Assembly: GCA_019163175.1 (NCBI GenBank)
Contig: JAFLKN010000071.1
Span: forward strand, 1 to 39,559
Length of the DNA: 39,559 nt
Direction of reading: 5' to 3'
Origin: Prolixibacteraceae bacterium
GTDB taxonomy: Bacteria > Bacteroidota > Bacteroidia > Bacteroidales > Prolixibacteraceae
Part shown: positions 5,805-14,673 of the stretch, piece by piece
How the letters are laid out: every line of letters starts with the position of its first letter
Numbering within the stretch: the stretch's first letter is position 1
Position numbers and translations under genes: made by a program
The notes under the pieces: generated by a model
The model's database searches: none
What the model was told of the DNA's origin: nothing
What the model saw: only the letters and a program-made list of their open reading frames with translations

Positions 5805-7190
5805 ATGTTTCAAGCTGAAATTTATATTCAAAGAAGAAAAATACTTTGCGAAAAAATTGGTTCGGGCTTAATCCTTTTTTGGGGTAACGACGAAAGTCCG
5901 ATGAATTATCCCGACAACACCTATCACTTCAGGCAACACAGTTCTTTTCTTTATTATTTCGGGATTGATTTTCCTTCGATTGCTGCAGTGATAGATGTTG
6001 ATAATCAGCGTGTAATAATTTTTGGCGACGATTATACAATCGATGATATTGTTTGGATGGGGCCGCAGCCAACCATTGCACAGCGTGCAATGGTAAGTGG
6101 TGTGGAAGAAACTCTGCCAATCGTAAAATTATATACCATCCTGAAAGAGGCACAGGCATCGCGTAAATACATCCATTTTTTGCCTCCTTATCGCCCTGAA
6201 AATAAGATTAAGCTGCTTCGTTTTCTAAACATCAGGCCCGACCAGGTTAACCTTAATGCATCGTCAGATTTAGTAAAGGCGGTAATCAGTCAGCGTGAAA
6301 TTAAATCAGCTGAAGAAATTGAAGAAATCGAAAAGGCAGTTGATCTGTCAGTTGATATGCATGTTGCAGCCATGAAAATTGCCTGTGCAGGAATGACTGA
6401 AGCTCAGGTAGCAGCCAAGGTTTACGAAGTAGCACTGGCACAAAACTGCAACATCTCATTTCCGATTATTGCCACCATTAACGGGCAAACTCTTCACAAC
6501 CATTCGCATTTAAATACACTTAAAGAAGGCGATTTATTTTTGCTCGATGCCGGGGCCGAAACACAAAGACATTATGCCGGTGATCTTTCGAGCACGTTTC
6601 CGGTTAGTAAACAGTTTAGTTCTGTTCAAAAAGAAATTTATCGTGCAAGCCTGAAAGCCCACGAAGCTGCCATTGCAACAATAGCGCCAGGAGTCAGGTT
6701 TAAAGAAGTGCATTTGGCTGCATGTCGCTCTATCGCTTTATCTATGAAGGAACTGGGATTAATGAAGGGTGACGTTGACGAGGCTGTTGCTGAAGGTGCG
6801 CATGCCTTATTTTTCCCTTGTGGAACGGGCCATATGATGGGGCTGGATGTGCATGACATGGAAGATTTGGGCGAAGTTTGGGTTGGATACGACGGAGAAG
6901 CCAAAAGCACACAGTTTGGAATGAAATCGCTGAGATTAGCGAAAGAACTTCGTCCCGGGCATGTTTTTACAATCGAACCTGGGATCTATTTTATTCCGGA
7001 ACTGATAGATTTGTGGAAATCGGAAGGAAAACTAAATAACTTTTTCAACTGGAGTGAAATTGAAAAATTCAGATATTTTGGAGGGATTCGGAATGAAGAA
7101 GACTTTCTTGTAACAGAAAAAGGCTTCAGGCTTTTAGGCAAACCGAAGCCTAAATCGATTGAAGAAGTTGAGCATTTTCGCAGTTCTTGA
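5805..7190 (+). CDS. pepP: Aminopeptidase P (Xaa-Pro aminopeptidase, M24B)
   Basis: 461 residues, the usual length. An N-terminal creatinase-like domain (about 1-165) precedes the pita-bread catalytic domain (about 175-440). All five expected metal ligands are visible: D248 (LLDAGAE), D260 (AGDLSSTFP), H343 (GTGHMMGLDVHD), E391 (FTIEPGIY) and E431 (GGIRNEED). H350 lies in the same conserved block. The enzyme removes N-terminal residues before proline, using two Mn or similar ions, in the cytoplasm; there is no signal peptide. It stands alone, 99 bp before the glycoside hydrolase gene. Confidence 0.93.
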   Translation: MFQAEIYIQRRKILCEKIGSGLILFWGNDESPMNYPDNTYHFRQHSSFLYYFGIDFPSIAAVIDVDNQRVIIFGDDYTIDDIVWMGPQPTIAQRAMVSGVEETLPIVKLYTILKEAQASRKYIHFLPPYRPENKIKLLRFLNIRPDQVNLNASSDLVKAVISQREIKSAEEIEEIEKAVDLSVDMHVAAMKIACAGMTEAQVAAKVYEVALAQNCNISFPIIATINGQTLHNHSHLNTLKEGDLFLLDAGAETQRHYAGDLSSTFPVSKQFSSVQKEIYRASLKAHEAAIATIAPGVRFKEVHLAACRSIALSMKELGLMKGDVDEAVAEGAHALFFPCGTGHMMGLDVHDMEDLGEVWVGYDGEAKSTQFGMKSLRLAKELRPGHVFTIEPGIYFIPELIDLWKSEGKLNNFFNWSEIEKFRYFGGIRNEEDFLVTEKGFRLLGKPKPKSIEEVEHFRSS

Positions 7191-7289
7191 AGTATTGGCA
7201 GATTATTTTTCGAATCAAATTAAAGTATTTGCCATTGTTTGTTAAAAGTTGTTAATTTTAGGGATTCCTAATTATACCTAACTAGAGAT

Positions 7290-9380
7290 ATGCCTGACGG
7301 ATCTTTTGAAAGAAGAACATTTCTGAAATTGATGGGTACCGGTTTGGGGGCGAGTTGTGTTCCTCTTTCTGGTTTTTCTCAGCTATTTCAACTTCCAACC
7401 GCTGTAAGTCATATCGATTTTGCACTTGGTAAACCTGAATGGATTTTACATGACGACGGTACTTTTGATATTTATGCAGGAACTATTCGCCTGACTAACT
7501 GTCGCCCCTCAATTAATGGCCAAAGTATTTTTGTGCGCAACACTTTCATGGGCGATTCACCCAAAGGGAAGCGGATTATTTATGAAGTTGACGACGGATT
7601 TGTTATGCTCGATTTGCGAACGCATTCCAATACCATTTCGATTGGAGCAGAATTGAGTGGGATGAAAAATGCGCCAACATGGTTTAATCCATTGGGCGAA
7701 GGATACCTTACAGGCGCAAATCGCTTTTTTAAGCAAGGACTAGGTACCGGAGGCCAATCCGGAATTTTCGATATACGTAAATCGAGCACTAAAAAATCCA
7801 CCAAATATCCTGAAGAAGAAGCATGGTCGTATGACAGTTTCATGATGACCGGATTAATTGCAGAGAATGGAGATACACTCTCAATCGGGGCGTATGAACA
7901 GGCTGATTTTATTCAGAGAAGTTCAATCTTTAACCGTCCGCGTCGAAAGGGACTTGGCGATAATCATTTTGGTGACGAAGCCGTGTTTTTTGAATCGGGA
8001 TTTGCTACCGAAAACATTCCTTTAAAGGATGAATTTATAAAATTACCCGACCTGTTTATTTATACCGGCAATCAGCCTTATGGAACGATGCAGAATCTGG
8101 CATGGAGTATTTCTGAGCAAAATCAGGCGCGACGCGATACCGACACCAATTATTTCTGGACTTCAGCACAGGATTTTAGAACATCCTTCAGCTACAAATA
8201 TTTACTTGACCAACTCAAAATTCTGGATGAAATTAAGCCCTCCATTCCATTGCAAACAGTACATGTTGGTTCAGGATACTGTATTCCGGGCGATTGGCTC
8301 GATACACTCGACAATTGGCCAAAATCGATGGAAGATGTTGCCAGAGAGATTTTCAGGCGTAGATACCGTGCCGGAATTTATGTGGCTCCATTCGTTGCCC
8401 ACGAAAAAAGTAGAATTTTCAGAAATCATCCGCGCTGGATATTGAAAGATTACGATGATAAGCCAATTGAAATGGGCAGCGATTCGGAAGGAAAACTTTA
8501 TGCCCTTGATGCAAGTCATGAAGATGTAAAGGGTTATTTGACTAAAGTGTTTCGCAGCTTCAGGAAAATGGGGTTCACTTACTACGAACTCGATTGCCTT
8601 GAATGGGGTTTGAAAGATTCTTCGGAAGCCCAACACGCGAAAAAGGGTAAATCTTCGGTTCAGATGTTGAGGGCGATAATGGAAATAATCAGGGAAGAAA
8701 TTGGAGCCGGTAGTTTTATTACTGCAAATAAAGCACCTTATTCGCCTTTGATTGGCTTTGTTGATTCGGTGAGAATTGATCAGGACCACAGCTGGAAATG
8801 GGACGAAGAAATAACCGGCCATATACTTCAGGAAAGCTACAGTACCCAATATTTTAATAATGTATTTTGGCAAAACGACCCTGATGTCGTCTTTTTGCGG
8901 AATTACAAATCTGATTTCACCAACGACGAGCAAAAAAGTTTGGCTCTTTGGGCTGGTTTTACTGGTGGTGCTATCGGTATTTCGGATAATTTTAAAACAA
9001 TGGAACCCGAGAAATTGCAATTGTGGCGCTTCCTTGAACCCAACAAACGACCTCAAAGTGCCATCCTTCCGTTCTGGGGAGCTGATGTGAAAAACAAGGT
9101 CGCCATCCGGAAACTGAAAAAGGAAAGAGCATGGGCAGTGTTGATTCTGAATGATTCCAGCAAATCAGTCTCAGAGACATATCAAATGTACGACCTAATT
9201 GGACTGAAAGAGGCTTGGGTATTTGTTTGGGAACCCGGATTTAGCCTGGGTCTGGGAAAAGGAAGCCGTTTATCTGTCATGTTAAGTGGTCATGAGTCAA
9301 AACTTTACTATATCTCCGAAGAAAAGGAAAATCCGGCACTGAACCTGACTATTTCCGGTCAGGAATTCTCGAACGATTAG
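7290..9380 (+). CDS. Exported clan GH-D (alpha-galactosidase-like) glycoside hydrolase
   Basis: 696 residues with a Tat-type leader: R8-R9 in ERRTFLKLMG followed by a weakly hydrophobic stretch. An N-terminal beta-sandwich (about 45-290) precedes a TIM barrel (about 300-590) and a C-terminal beta domain. The pattern fits clan GH-D (GH27/GH36/GH31-like): the strand YYELDCLEWG puts D435 as likely nucleophile, and DSVRIDQDHSW puts D497 (or D499) as acid/base. The Lys usual two residues before the nucleophile in GH27/GH36 is replaced (E-L-D), so I do not assign a substrate with certainty. It is probably periplasmic, acting on alpha-galactosides or related glycans. Confidence 0.75.
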   Translation: MPDGSFERRTFLKLMGTGLGASCVPLSGFSQLFQLPTAVSHIDFALGKPEWILHDDGTFDIYAGTIRLTNCRPSINGQSIFVRNTFMGDSPKGKRIIYEVDDGFVMLDLRTHSNTISIGAELSGMKNAPTWFNPLGEGYLTGANRFFKQGLGTGGQSGIFDIRKSSTKKSTKYPEEEAWSYDSFMMTGLIAENGDTLSIGAYEQADFIQRSSIFNRPRRKGLGDNHFGDEAVFFESGFATENIPLKDEFIKLPDLFIYTGNQPYGTMQNLAWSISEQNQARRDTDTNYFWTSAQDFRTSFSYKYLLDQLKILDEIKPSIPLQTVHVGSGYCIPGDWLDTLDNWPKSMEDVAREIFRRRYRAGIYVAPFVAHEKSRIFRNHPRWILKDYDDKPIEMGSDSEGKLYALDASHEDVKGYLTKVFRSFRKMGFTYYELDCLEWGLKDSSEAQHAKKGKSSVQMLRAIMEIIREEIGAGSFITANKAPYSPLIGFVDSVRIDQDHSWKWDEEITGHILQESYSTQYFNNVFWQNDPDVVFLRNYKSDFTNDEQKSLALWAGFTGGAIGISDNFKTMEPEKLQLWRFLEPNKRPQSAILPFWGADVKNKVAIRKLKKERAWAVLILNDSSKSVSETYQMYDLIGLKEAWVFVWEPGFSLGLGKGSRLSVMLSGHESKLYYISEEKENPALNLTISGQEFSND

Positions 9381-9475
9381 TCATCACCAAAAAAGTCATG
9401 GTTTTAGTCAATTTTTAGTTTAAAATTGGCTGCTTCAATGCATTTTTCTAATTTCACGCTTTTAATTTTATTCGG

Positions 9476-9913
9476 ATGACAATTCCAAAACTTACTATTA
9501 CAACTCCAATAGAAGTGATCGAGCATTACCTTAAAAATACAATGATCGAGCACCTCGGAATCCGTTTAACTGCCTTTGGCGAAGGTTGGGTTGAAGCAAC
9601 TATGCCTGTTGATCACCGCACTTCTCGTCCGGGAGGATTACTTCACGGAGGAGCTAATCTGGCTCTGGCCGAAACTATTGCCGGATTCGGCTCTATGCTT
9701 ACTCTGGATGTTCAGGAATACGACATCAGAGGTATTCAGGTGAGTGCAAGTCACACCGGAAAAGGAGATGGAAATGTTGTTTATGCGAGGGCAGAAGTGC
9801 TGCATTTAGGAAAAAGAACTCATGTGTGGAATGTAGATATTCGGTCAGAATCCGGAAAACTTCTTTCTACCGCACGGGTGACCAACATGATTGTAAAAAG
9901 GAATGAAAAATAA
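9476..9913 (+). CDS. menI: 1,4-dihydroxy-2-naphthoyl-CoA thioesterase (hotdog)
   Basis: 145 residues with a single PaaI/YdiI-type hotdog fold. The signature LLHGGANLALAETIAGFGS holds the conserved HGG (57-59) and the likely catalytic E66. Hydrolysis of DHNA-CoA to DHNA comes between MenB and MenA in menaquinone synthesis, and the gene overlaps menF by 11 nt at the head of the men cluster, which decides the specific name over generic thioesterase. Cytoplasmic. Confidence 0.85.
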   Translation: MTIPKLTITTPIEVIEHYLKNTMIEHLGIRLTAFGEGWVEATMPVDHRTSRPGGLLHGGANLALAETIAGFGSMLTLDVQEYDIRGIQVSASHTGKGDGNVVYARAEVLHLGKRTHVWNVDIRSESGKLLSTARVTNMIVKRNEK

Positions 9914-11009
9914 TACGAGCACTGCCACTATTCTCGATCAGTTAATCGAAAAAGAAATTGCTTTTGCCTGTTGGTTTCATCCGAGGGAGTCTCGTTTAGG
10001 GCTAATTGTCGGAAACGCATCTGATGTGGTATTTTTTGATCGGTTTGACCAGCTAAACGGAGAAGCAGGTTTTGTTTTTGCACCATTTTCTATAGCCGAA
10101 ACCAGTCCGGTTATTTTGCTTAAGCCAGCTGCCTTTTTCGAGGATTTTACTGCACGCAATAATTTGACAACTTCTGATTTTGAATCTTTTGAGTCATGTC
10201 AGGAAAATAAAGATTGCACAATCCAGTCGAAAGAGGATTATTTGAAATTGGTGGAGAATACCGTTGCTGAGATTCGCGAAGGATTGCTATCAAAAGTAAT
10301 TATCTCTCGTCAGATACCGGTAAAACGGACAAACACTTCGCTCGGAACTACCTTCTTGCAGTTGCACGATCAAACTCCGAATGCATTTACCTATCTGGTA
10401 AATCTGCCTGTTGCCGGAATATGGATGGGTGCAACTCCTGAAATATTGATAAAATCGGAAGGAGAATATTTCGAGACTGTATCGCTGGCTGGAACTCAGG
10501 TTCGTAAATTTGATAACGAAGAGTATTACTGGAGTACAAAAGATATTGAAGAACAAGCCTTTGTGTCCAGATATATGTTGGATGTTTTCTTTAATTTCGA
10601 CATCCATAAGTACAAAACAAAAGGTCCCGAAACTCTGGAAAGTGGAAAAGTTGCCCATTTGAAGACTTCATTCTTTTTCCCGGCTGAAAAAATTTCGGAT
10701 TGCCTTGGAAGTTTCATTGCAGAGTTACACCCAACACCGGCAGTTTGTGGACTTCCAAAGGACTTGGCTGACGAATATATCCGGACCAAAGAGGCATACA
10801 AACGCAAATATTATACGGGCTATCTGGGTCCATGGCGCTTAAACGGACAGGTTTCGCTTTTCGTCAATTTGCGTTGTATGGAGATTACGCCTTCAGAATA
10901 CATTTTATATGCGGGCGGTGGAATAACTTCGCGCTCGGTTCCTGAAAAAGAATGGGATGAAACCAACCAAAAGGCAAAAACCCTGTTGTCTGTAATAAAT
11001 CCTGAATAA
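9903..11009 (+). CDS. menF: Isochorismate synthase
   Basis: 368 residues with a chorismate-binding domain over the C-terminal two thirds. Visible motifs: K131 in KVIISRQ (position of the water-activating Lys), AGTQVR (196-201), STKDIEEQ with E216/E217, HPTPAVCGLP (276-285) and KEAYKRKYYTGYLG with E297, matching the Mg and chorismate site. It converts chorismate to isochorismate, the committed step to menaquinone. It overlaps menI by 11 nt and is 5 bp before menD, so it is translationally coupled. Membership of the men cluster argues against an anthranilate synthase or siderophore (EntC-type) role. Confidence 0.92.
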   Translation: MKNNTSTATILDQLIEKEIAFACWFHPRESRLGLIVGNASDVVFFDRFDQLNGEAGFVFAPFSIAETSPVILLKPAAFFEDFTARNNLTTSDFESFESCQENKDCTIQSKEDYLKLVENTVAEIREGLLSKVIISRQIPVKRTNTSLGTTFLQLHDQTPNAFTYLVNLPVAGIWMGATPEILIKSEGEYFETVSLAGTQVRKFDNEEYYWSTKDIEEQAFVSRYMLDVFFNFDIHKYKTKGPETLESGKVAHLKTSFFFPAEKISDCLGSFIAELHPTPAVCGLPKDLADEYIRTKEAYKRKYYTGYLGPWRLNGQVSLFVNLRCMEITPSEYILYAGGGITSRSVPEKEWDETNQKAKTLLSVINPE

Positions 11010-11014
11010 CAAAA

Positions 11015-12697
11015 ATGATTTCAGATAAAAAACATATTCAGCAACTTGCCGCCCTGCTCCTGAAAAAGGGAATTACCGATATCGTAATTTCTCCCGGAAG
11101 CCGGAATGCACCAATGATTAACACCTTTGTAGGCATTCGTGATTTTAATTGCCGAAATGTTGTGGACGAACGTAGCGCTGCTTATTTCGCAATAGGATTG
11201 GCTTTGGCCAAACAGAGGCCGGTTGCATTGGTTTGCAGTTCCGGGACAGCAACACTGAATTTTGCTCCCGCCATTGCTGAAGCTTTTTACCAGAATATTC
11301 CGTTGATTGTGCTTACAGCCGACCGACCCGATTATTGGATTGATCAGGCAGAAAGTCAATGTATCAGGCAGGAGAACATTTATCAGAATTTTACCAAAAA
11401 AGGCTTGAGTTTACCTTTGGGCGAATCGGAAAAAGAACTTTGGTTTGCTGCCCGACAAATTAACGAATGCCTGAATCTGGCAGTTACAGGAACGACAGCG
11501 CCAATTCATATTAATATTCCACTGGAAGAGCCATTGCATCAATTGGTTGCGGCAGAACTTCCGGAAATTAATGAAATTGGAATTGCTGAAATCCAATCAT
11601 GCATTGCCGAAAATGAACTTACACGATTGGCTGAGACAATTAACCAGTCCAAAAAAATACTGATTCTGGTTGGGCAACAAAATTCCAATCCGGAACTGGG
11701 AAACATACTTGCTGAAATCGTTGAGAAAACGGGTGCCGTTGTTTTGCACGAGCACTTGTCGAACCTTTCCAACCCTCAGTTTTGCGGAAGTATTGATACC
11801 TTGATGGCTGCTATTCAGGACGAAAATCTGGAAGATTTTCAGCCCGATTTGCTCATCAGTTTTGGCGGGCAATTCGTTTCCAAAGCGCTTAAACAGTTTC
11901 TCCGGAAAAATAAACCATTGCAGCACTGGCACCTGAGTTTGGGTGGAGAACATTTTGATACCTATCAGTCATTGACTAAAGTGATCAAAGTTGATGCGAC
12001 AGATTTTTTCGGAGGGCTATTGAAAAGCATTTCAAGTGCAGATCAAAACTATTTACAACTTTGGAAAAGTAAAGAAGAAAGAGTCAATCATCTTCGTGAT
12101 GAATTTGTTGAAAACCTTGAATTTAGCGATTTGAAAGCCTTTGAACTGATCGGCCTAAAAATTCCAAATAACTCGGTTATTCATTTGGGCAACAGTTCAC
12201 CTGTTCGCTATGCTTTAATTCACAACCGGGTTGAAAATACAGACTATTTCAGCAATCGGGGCACCGCCGGAATCGATGGCTGCCTATCTACCGCTGTTGG
12301 GTTTGCCAGTGAATCGGATAAACTGAATACAATTATACTGGGTGACTTGTCATTTTTTTATGATTCGAACGCTCTTTGGAACAAATACATCGGTAACAAT
12401 TTACACATCATCGTTATTCACAATGGCGGTGGAAATATTTTCGGAATGATTAAAGGGCCGTCGGATTCACCAGCTTTTGCACAGCACTTTTTCGCCGGAA
12501 ACACCCATAAAGCCGAAGTGCTCGCTAAAGCATTCGGGTTGGATTATTTCAAGGCCGAAAATGAACTTGAACTTTCACAGGCATTGGTTGAATTCTATTC
12601 ACCGAAGCAACAGAAAGTTGCTCTGCTGGAGGTTTTTACAAATGCGGAGGTGAATGTGAGGACGTTTCGTGAGTTGTTTACACAAGTGAAATCTTAA
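11015..12697 (+). CDS. menD: SEPHCHC synthase (MenD)
   Basis: 560 residues, the normal length for this thiamine-diphosphate enzyme, which joins isochorismate and 2-oxoglutarate. The N-terminus has SPGSRNAPMI and CSSGTATLNFAPAIAEAFYQ (Pyr domain), and LIVLTADRP follows. The C-terminal PP domain has GDLSFFYDSNALWN and IIVIHNGGGNIF, the ThDP/Mg-binding region. It directly follows menF. Confidence 0.95.
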   Translation: MISDKKHIQQLAALLLKKGITDIVISPGSRNAPMINTFVGIRDFNCRNVVDERSAAYFAIGLALAKQRPVALVCSSGTATLNFAPAIAEAFYQNIPLIVLTADRPDYWIDQAESQCIRQENIYQNFTKKGLSLPLGESEKELWFAARQINECLNLAVTGTTAPIHINIPLEEPLHQLVAAELPEINEIGIAEIQSCIAENELTRLAETINQSKKILILVGQQNSNPELGNILAEIVEKTGAVVLHEHLSNLSNPQFCGSIDTLMAAIQDENLEDFQPDLLISFGGQFVSKALKQFLRKNKPLQHWHLSLGGEHFDTYQSLTKVIKVDATDFFGGLLKSISSADQNYLQLWKSKEERVNHLRDEFVENLEFSDLKAFELIGLKIPNNSVIHLGNSSPVRYALIHNRVENTDYFSNRGTAGIDGCLSTAVGFASESDKLNTIILGDLSFFYDSNALWNKYIGNNLHIIVIHNGGGNIFGMIKGPSDSPAFAQHFFAGNTHKAEVLAKAFGLDYFKAENELELSQALVEFYSPKQQKVALLEVFTNAEVNVRTFRELFTQVKS

Positions 12698-12707
12698 AAC
12701 AAATAGT

Positions 12708-12890
12708 ATGAGCAAGTCAAAACTAATTTTTATGGCAGTGTTGATGATTGTTGCATCAATACTAATAGTGTTTCTATCGGAGCATGGAGTAGAAAAATCG
12801 ATACAGCAATTTTCGGGTTTTTTTGCAGGAATATTATTTGCAGCAGGATTTTTCCTCTTTTTTAATCAGATTTCGAAAAAGAAGGTTTAA
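12708..12890 (+). CDS. Small membrane protein, 60 aa
   Basis: Two hydrophobic segments (about residues 5-24 and 34-53) separated by a short charged loop, with a KKKV tail. It is 10 bp after menD in the same direction, so it is probably in the men operon. There is no recognised family. Menaquinone synthesis ends at the membrane, but a functional link is only positional. Confidence 0.6.
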   Translation: MSKSKLIFMAVLMIVASILIVFLSEHGVEKSIQQFSGFFAGILFAAGFFLFFNQISKKKV

Positions 12891-12921
12891 AGATTTTCAA
12901 TTGAAAAGCTTGCATGTTTTC

Positions 12922-13002
12922 GTCCCGAAGGGACAGCTTATTTCAGCCCAATGGACGTGCCTTGGGATACTTAATGGATGAAAATGTTCGCCCTGAAAGG
13001 GC
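12922..13002. repeat. REP-like array of three short stem-loops
   Basis: Between the small membrane gene and menB are GTCCC-GAA-GGGAC (12922-12934), a CCCAA/TTGGG stem (about 12947-12966) and GCCCT-GAA-AGGGC (12990-13002). Two GAA-loop hairpins flanking a central one, set in noncoding DNA, resemble dispersed REP-type palindromes of Bacteroidota; I remember similar CGTCCCGAAGGGAC / GCCCTGAAAGGGC words in other genomes of the phylum, without being able to search here. It would lie in the mRNA leader of menB. Confidence 0.55.
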
Positions 13003-13027
13003 AGGTTAAAACAAATTACATACGATA

Positions 13028-13852
13028 ATGACTATAACAAGACAATGGCAAACCATACGCGAATACGAAGATATTTTCTTCGATTATTTCGACGGAATCG
13101 GAAAAATAACCATCAACCGCGAACGTTACCGCAATGCGTTCCGGCCAACAACAGTAAATGAAATATCGGATGCCCTAAAAATCTGCCGCGAGGATCAGCG
13201 CATCAATGTGGTAGTTTTGACTGGTGCTGGCGACAAAGCTTTTTGTGCCGGTGGCGACCAAACTGTAAAAGGCAAAGGTGGCTACATTGATAAAGACGGA
13301 ATTCCACGCCTGAATATTCTCGAGGTTCAGAAGCAGATTCGCTCGATGCCGAAACCTGTAATCGCGATGGTGAACGGTTTTGCTATTGGTGGCGGACACG
13401 TTTTGCATGTAGTTTGCGACATCAGCATTGCCAGCGAAAATGCCATCTTCGGGCAAACCGGTCCTAAAGTTGGGAGCTTCGATGCCGGACTGGGTTCGTC
13501 TTACCTGGCAAGCATTGTGGGGCAAAAGAAAGCACGCGAAATTTGGTTTATGTGTCGCCAATATTCGGCTGCCGAAGCGTTGGAAATGGGATTGGTCAAC
13601 AAAGTGGTTCCGTTCGATCAATTGGAAGATGAAGTTGTCGCCTGGGCACAGAAAATGCAGGAACATAGTCCGCTGGCATTACGAATGCTGAAACTTGGAT
13701 TGAACGCCGAACTGGATGGACAAATCGGAATTCAGGAATTTGCCGGAAATGCGACTTTGCTCTATTACCTCACTGAAGAAGCACAGGAAGGCAAACATGC
13801 GTTCCTCGAAAAACGCAAACCAGACTTCAAGAAGTACCCTAAATTTCCGTAA
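13028..13852 (+). CDS. menB: 1,4-dihydroxy-2-naphthoyl-CoA synthase
   Basis: 274 residues of the crotonase fold. It has AFCAGGDQ (71-78), the oxyanion-hole strand [11 protein letters not shown] (117-127), and [12 protein letters not shown] (143-154), the block specific to MenB; the Gln-Thr-Gly there is what bicarbonate-dependent MenB enzymes carry. C-terminal [13 protein letters not shown] is also typical. It closes the ring of o-succinylbenzoyl-CoA to DHNA-CoA. It is separated from menD by the small gene and the hairpin array. Confidence 0.95.
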   Translation: MTITRQWQTIREYEDIFFDYFDGIGKITINRERYRNAFRPTTVNEISDALKICREDQRINVVVLTGAGDKAFCAGGDQTVKGKGGYIDKDGIPRLNILEVQKQIRSMPKPVIAMVNGFAIGGGHVLHVVCDISIASENAIFGQTGPKVGSFDAGLGSSYLASIVGQKKAREIWFMCRQYSAAEALEMGLVNKVVPFDQLEDEVVAWAQKMQEHSPLALRMLKLGLNAELDGQIGIQEFAGNATLLYYLTEEAQEGKHAFLEKRKPDFKKYPKFP

Positions 13853-13927
13853 TTGATCAATTAGCAAAACACGCCAAATCGTAAGTTGTGATTTGGTATG
13901 TTGTCCAAATAAAAAACTTCCTTGATT

Positions 13928-14668
13928 ATGGTTCAGCGAATTCCAGAAATCGTTTATAAATATCGTGATTGGAATAATAGTTTTCACAAGAATATATTGC
14001 TGCATAACGAGCTGTATTTGGCTTCGCCAAAGGATTTTAATGATCCATTTGATTGTAAGATTCCAATAAATTTTACAGATATGACTGAAATGGAAATGTC
14101 AAGATTTCCAGTCGACTCTGACCTAAGAAGGGATCCAATTGCATTTCAGGTGACTTACGAAAAATTGCAGGCAGAATTGATGGATAAACATTATGGAATA
14201 TTCTCGGGAAGTTCAAAATGGAATGGGATTCTTCTTTGGTCTCATTATGCAAATAATCATCAAGGATTTTGTGTAGGATTTAAAGAAGAAAAACTTCGCT
14301 ATTTCGGTGGATTTGGTCGGACTGGAATTGTAAAATACAATACAGATTTTCCGAAAATCAATTATAAAATAGAAAAATCTCAAAAAGAGAAATTTGACCG
14401 AATTGTTATTCAAACTACTACAAAATCTGAAGAATGGGAATACGAAGAGGAGTACCGTTTAATAAAAGCCTTTACTAAACCTCCTCTGCCATTTGAGCGT
14501 TGTGAGCAAATTCCTGACGATGTCATTTCAGATGTCACGCTGGGAATAAACATTTCGATTGAAAATAAAGAGGAAATCATTGAAGTATGCAGGCAAAAGG
14601 GAATTCTTGTCTACCAGGCAAAAAAGGTACCTTTTAAGTTCGAAATAGATCGTGAAAAAATTGATTAG
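13928..14668 (+). CDS. DUF2971 family protein
   Basis: 247 residues from ATG at 13928. The N-terminal LYLASPKDFNDPFDCK, the central GILLWSHYANNHQGFCVGF and the WEYEEEYRL block are the standard DUF2971 landmarks. The biochemical role of the family is not established; members are often found near defence or mobile genes. Here it sits 75 bp after menB and 5 bp before menA, apparently inserted in the men cluster and probably co-transcribed with menA. There is no signal peptide. The local DNA is more AT-rich than in its men neighbours, consistent with insertion. Confidence 0.8.
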   Translation: MVQRIPEIVYKYRDWNNSFHKNILLHNELYLASPKDFNDPFDCKIPINFTDMTEMEMSRFPVDSDLRRDPIAFQVTYEKLQAELMDKHYGIFSGSSKWNGILLWSHYANNHQGFCVGFKEEKLRYFGGFGRTGIVKYNTDFPKINYKIEKSQKEKFDRIVIQTTTKSEEWEYEEEYRLIKAFTKPPLPFERCEQIPDDVISDVTLGINISIENKEEIIEVCRQKGILVYQAKKVPFKFEIDREKID

Positions 14669-14673
14669 AAAAG

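Noticed and set aside
8271-9056. 261-codon open frame on the minus strand
   Set aside because: Fully antisense to the glycoside hydrolase gene, whose protein is clearly conserved; the antisense product has no recognisable features.
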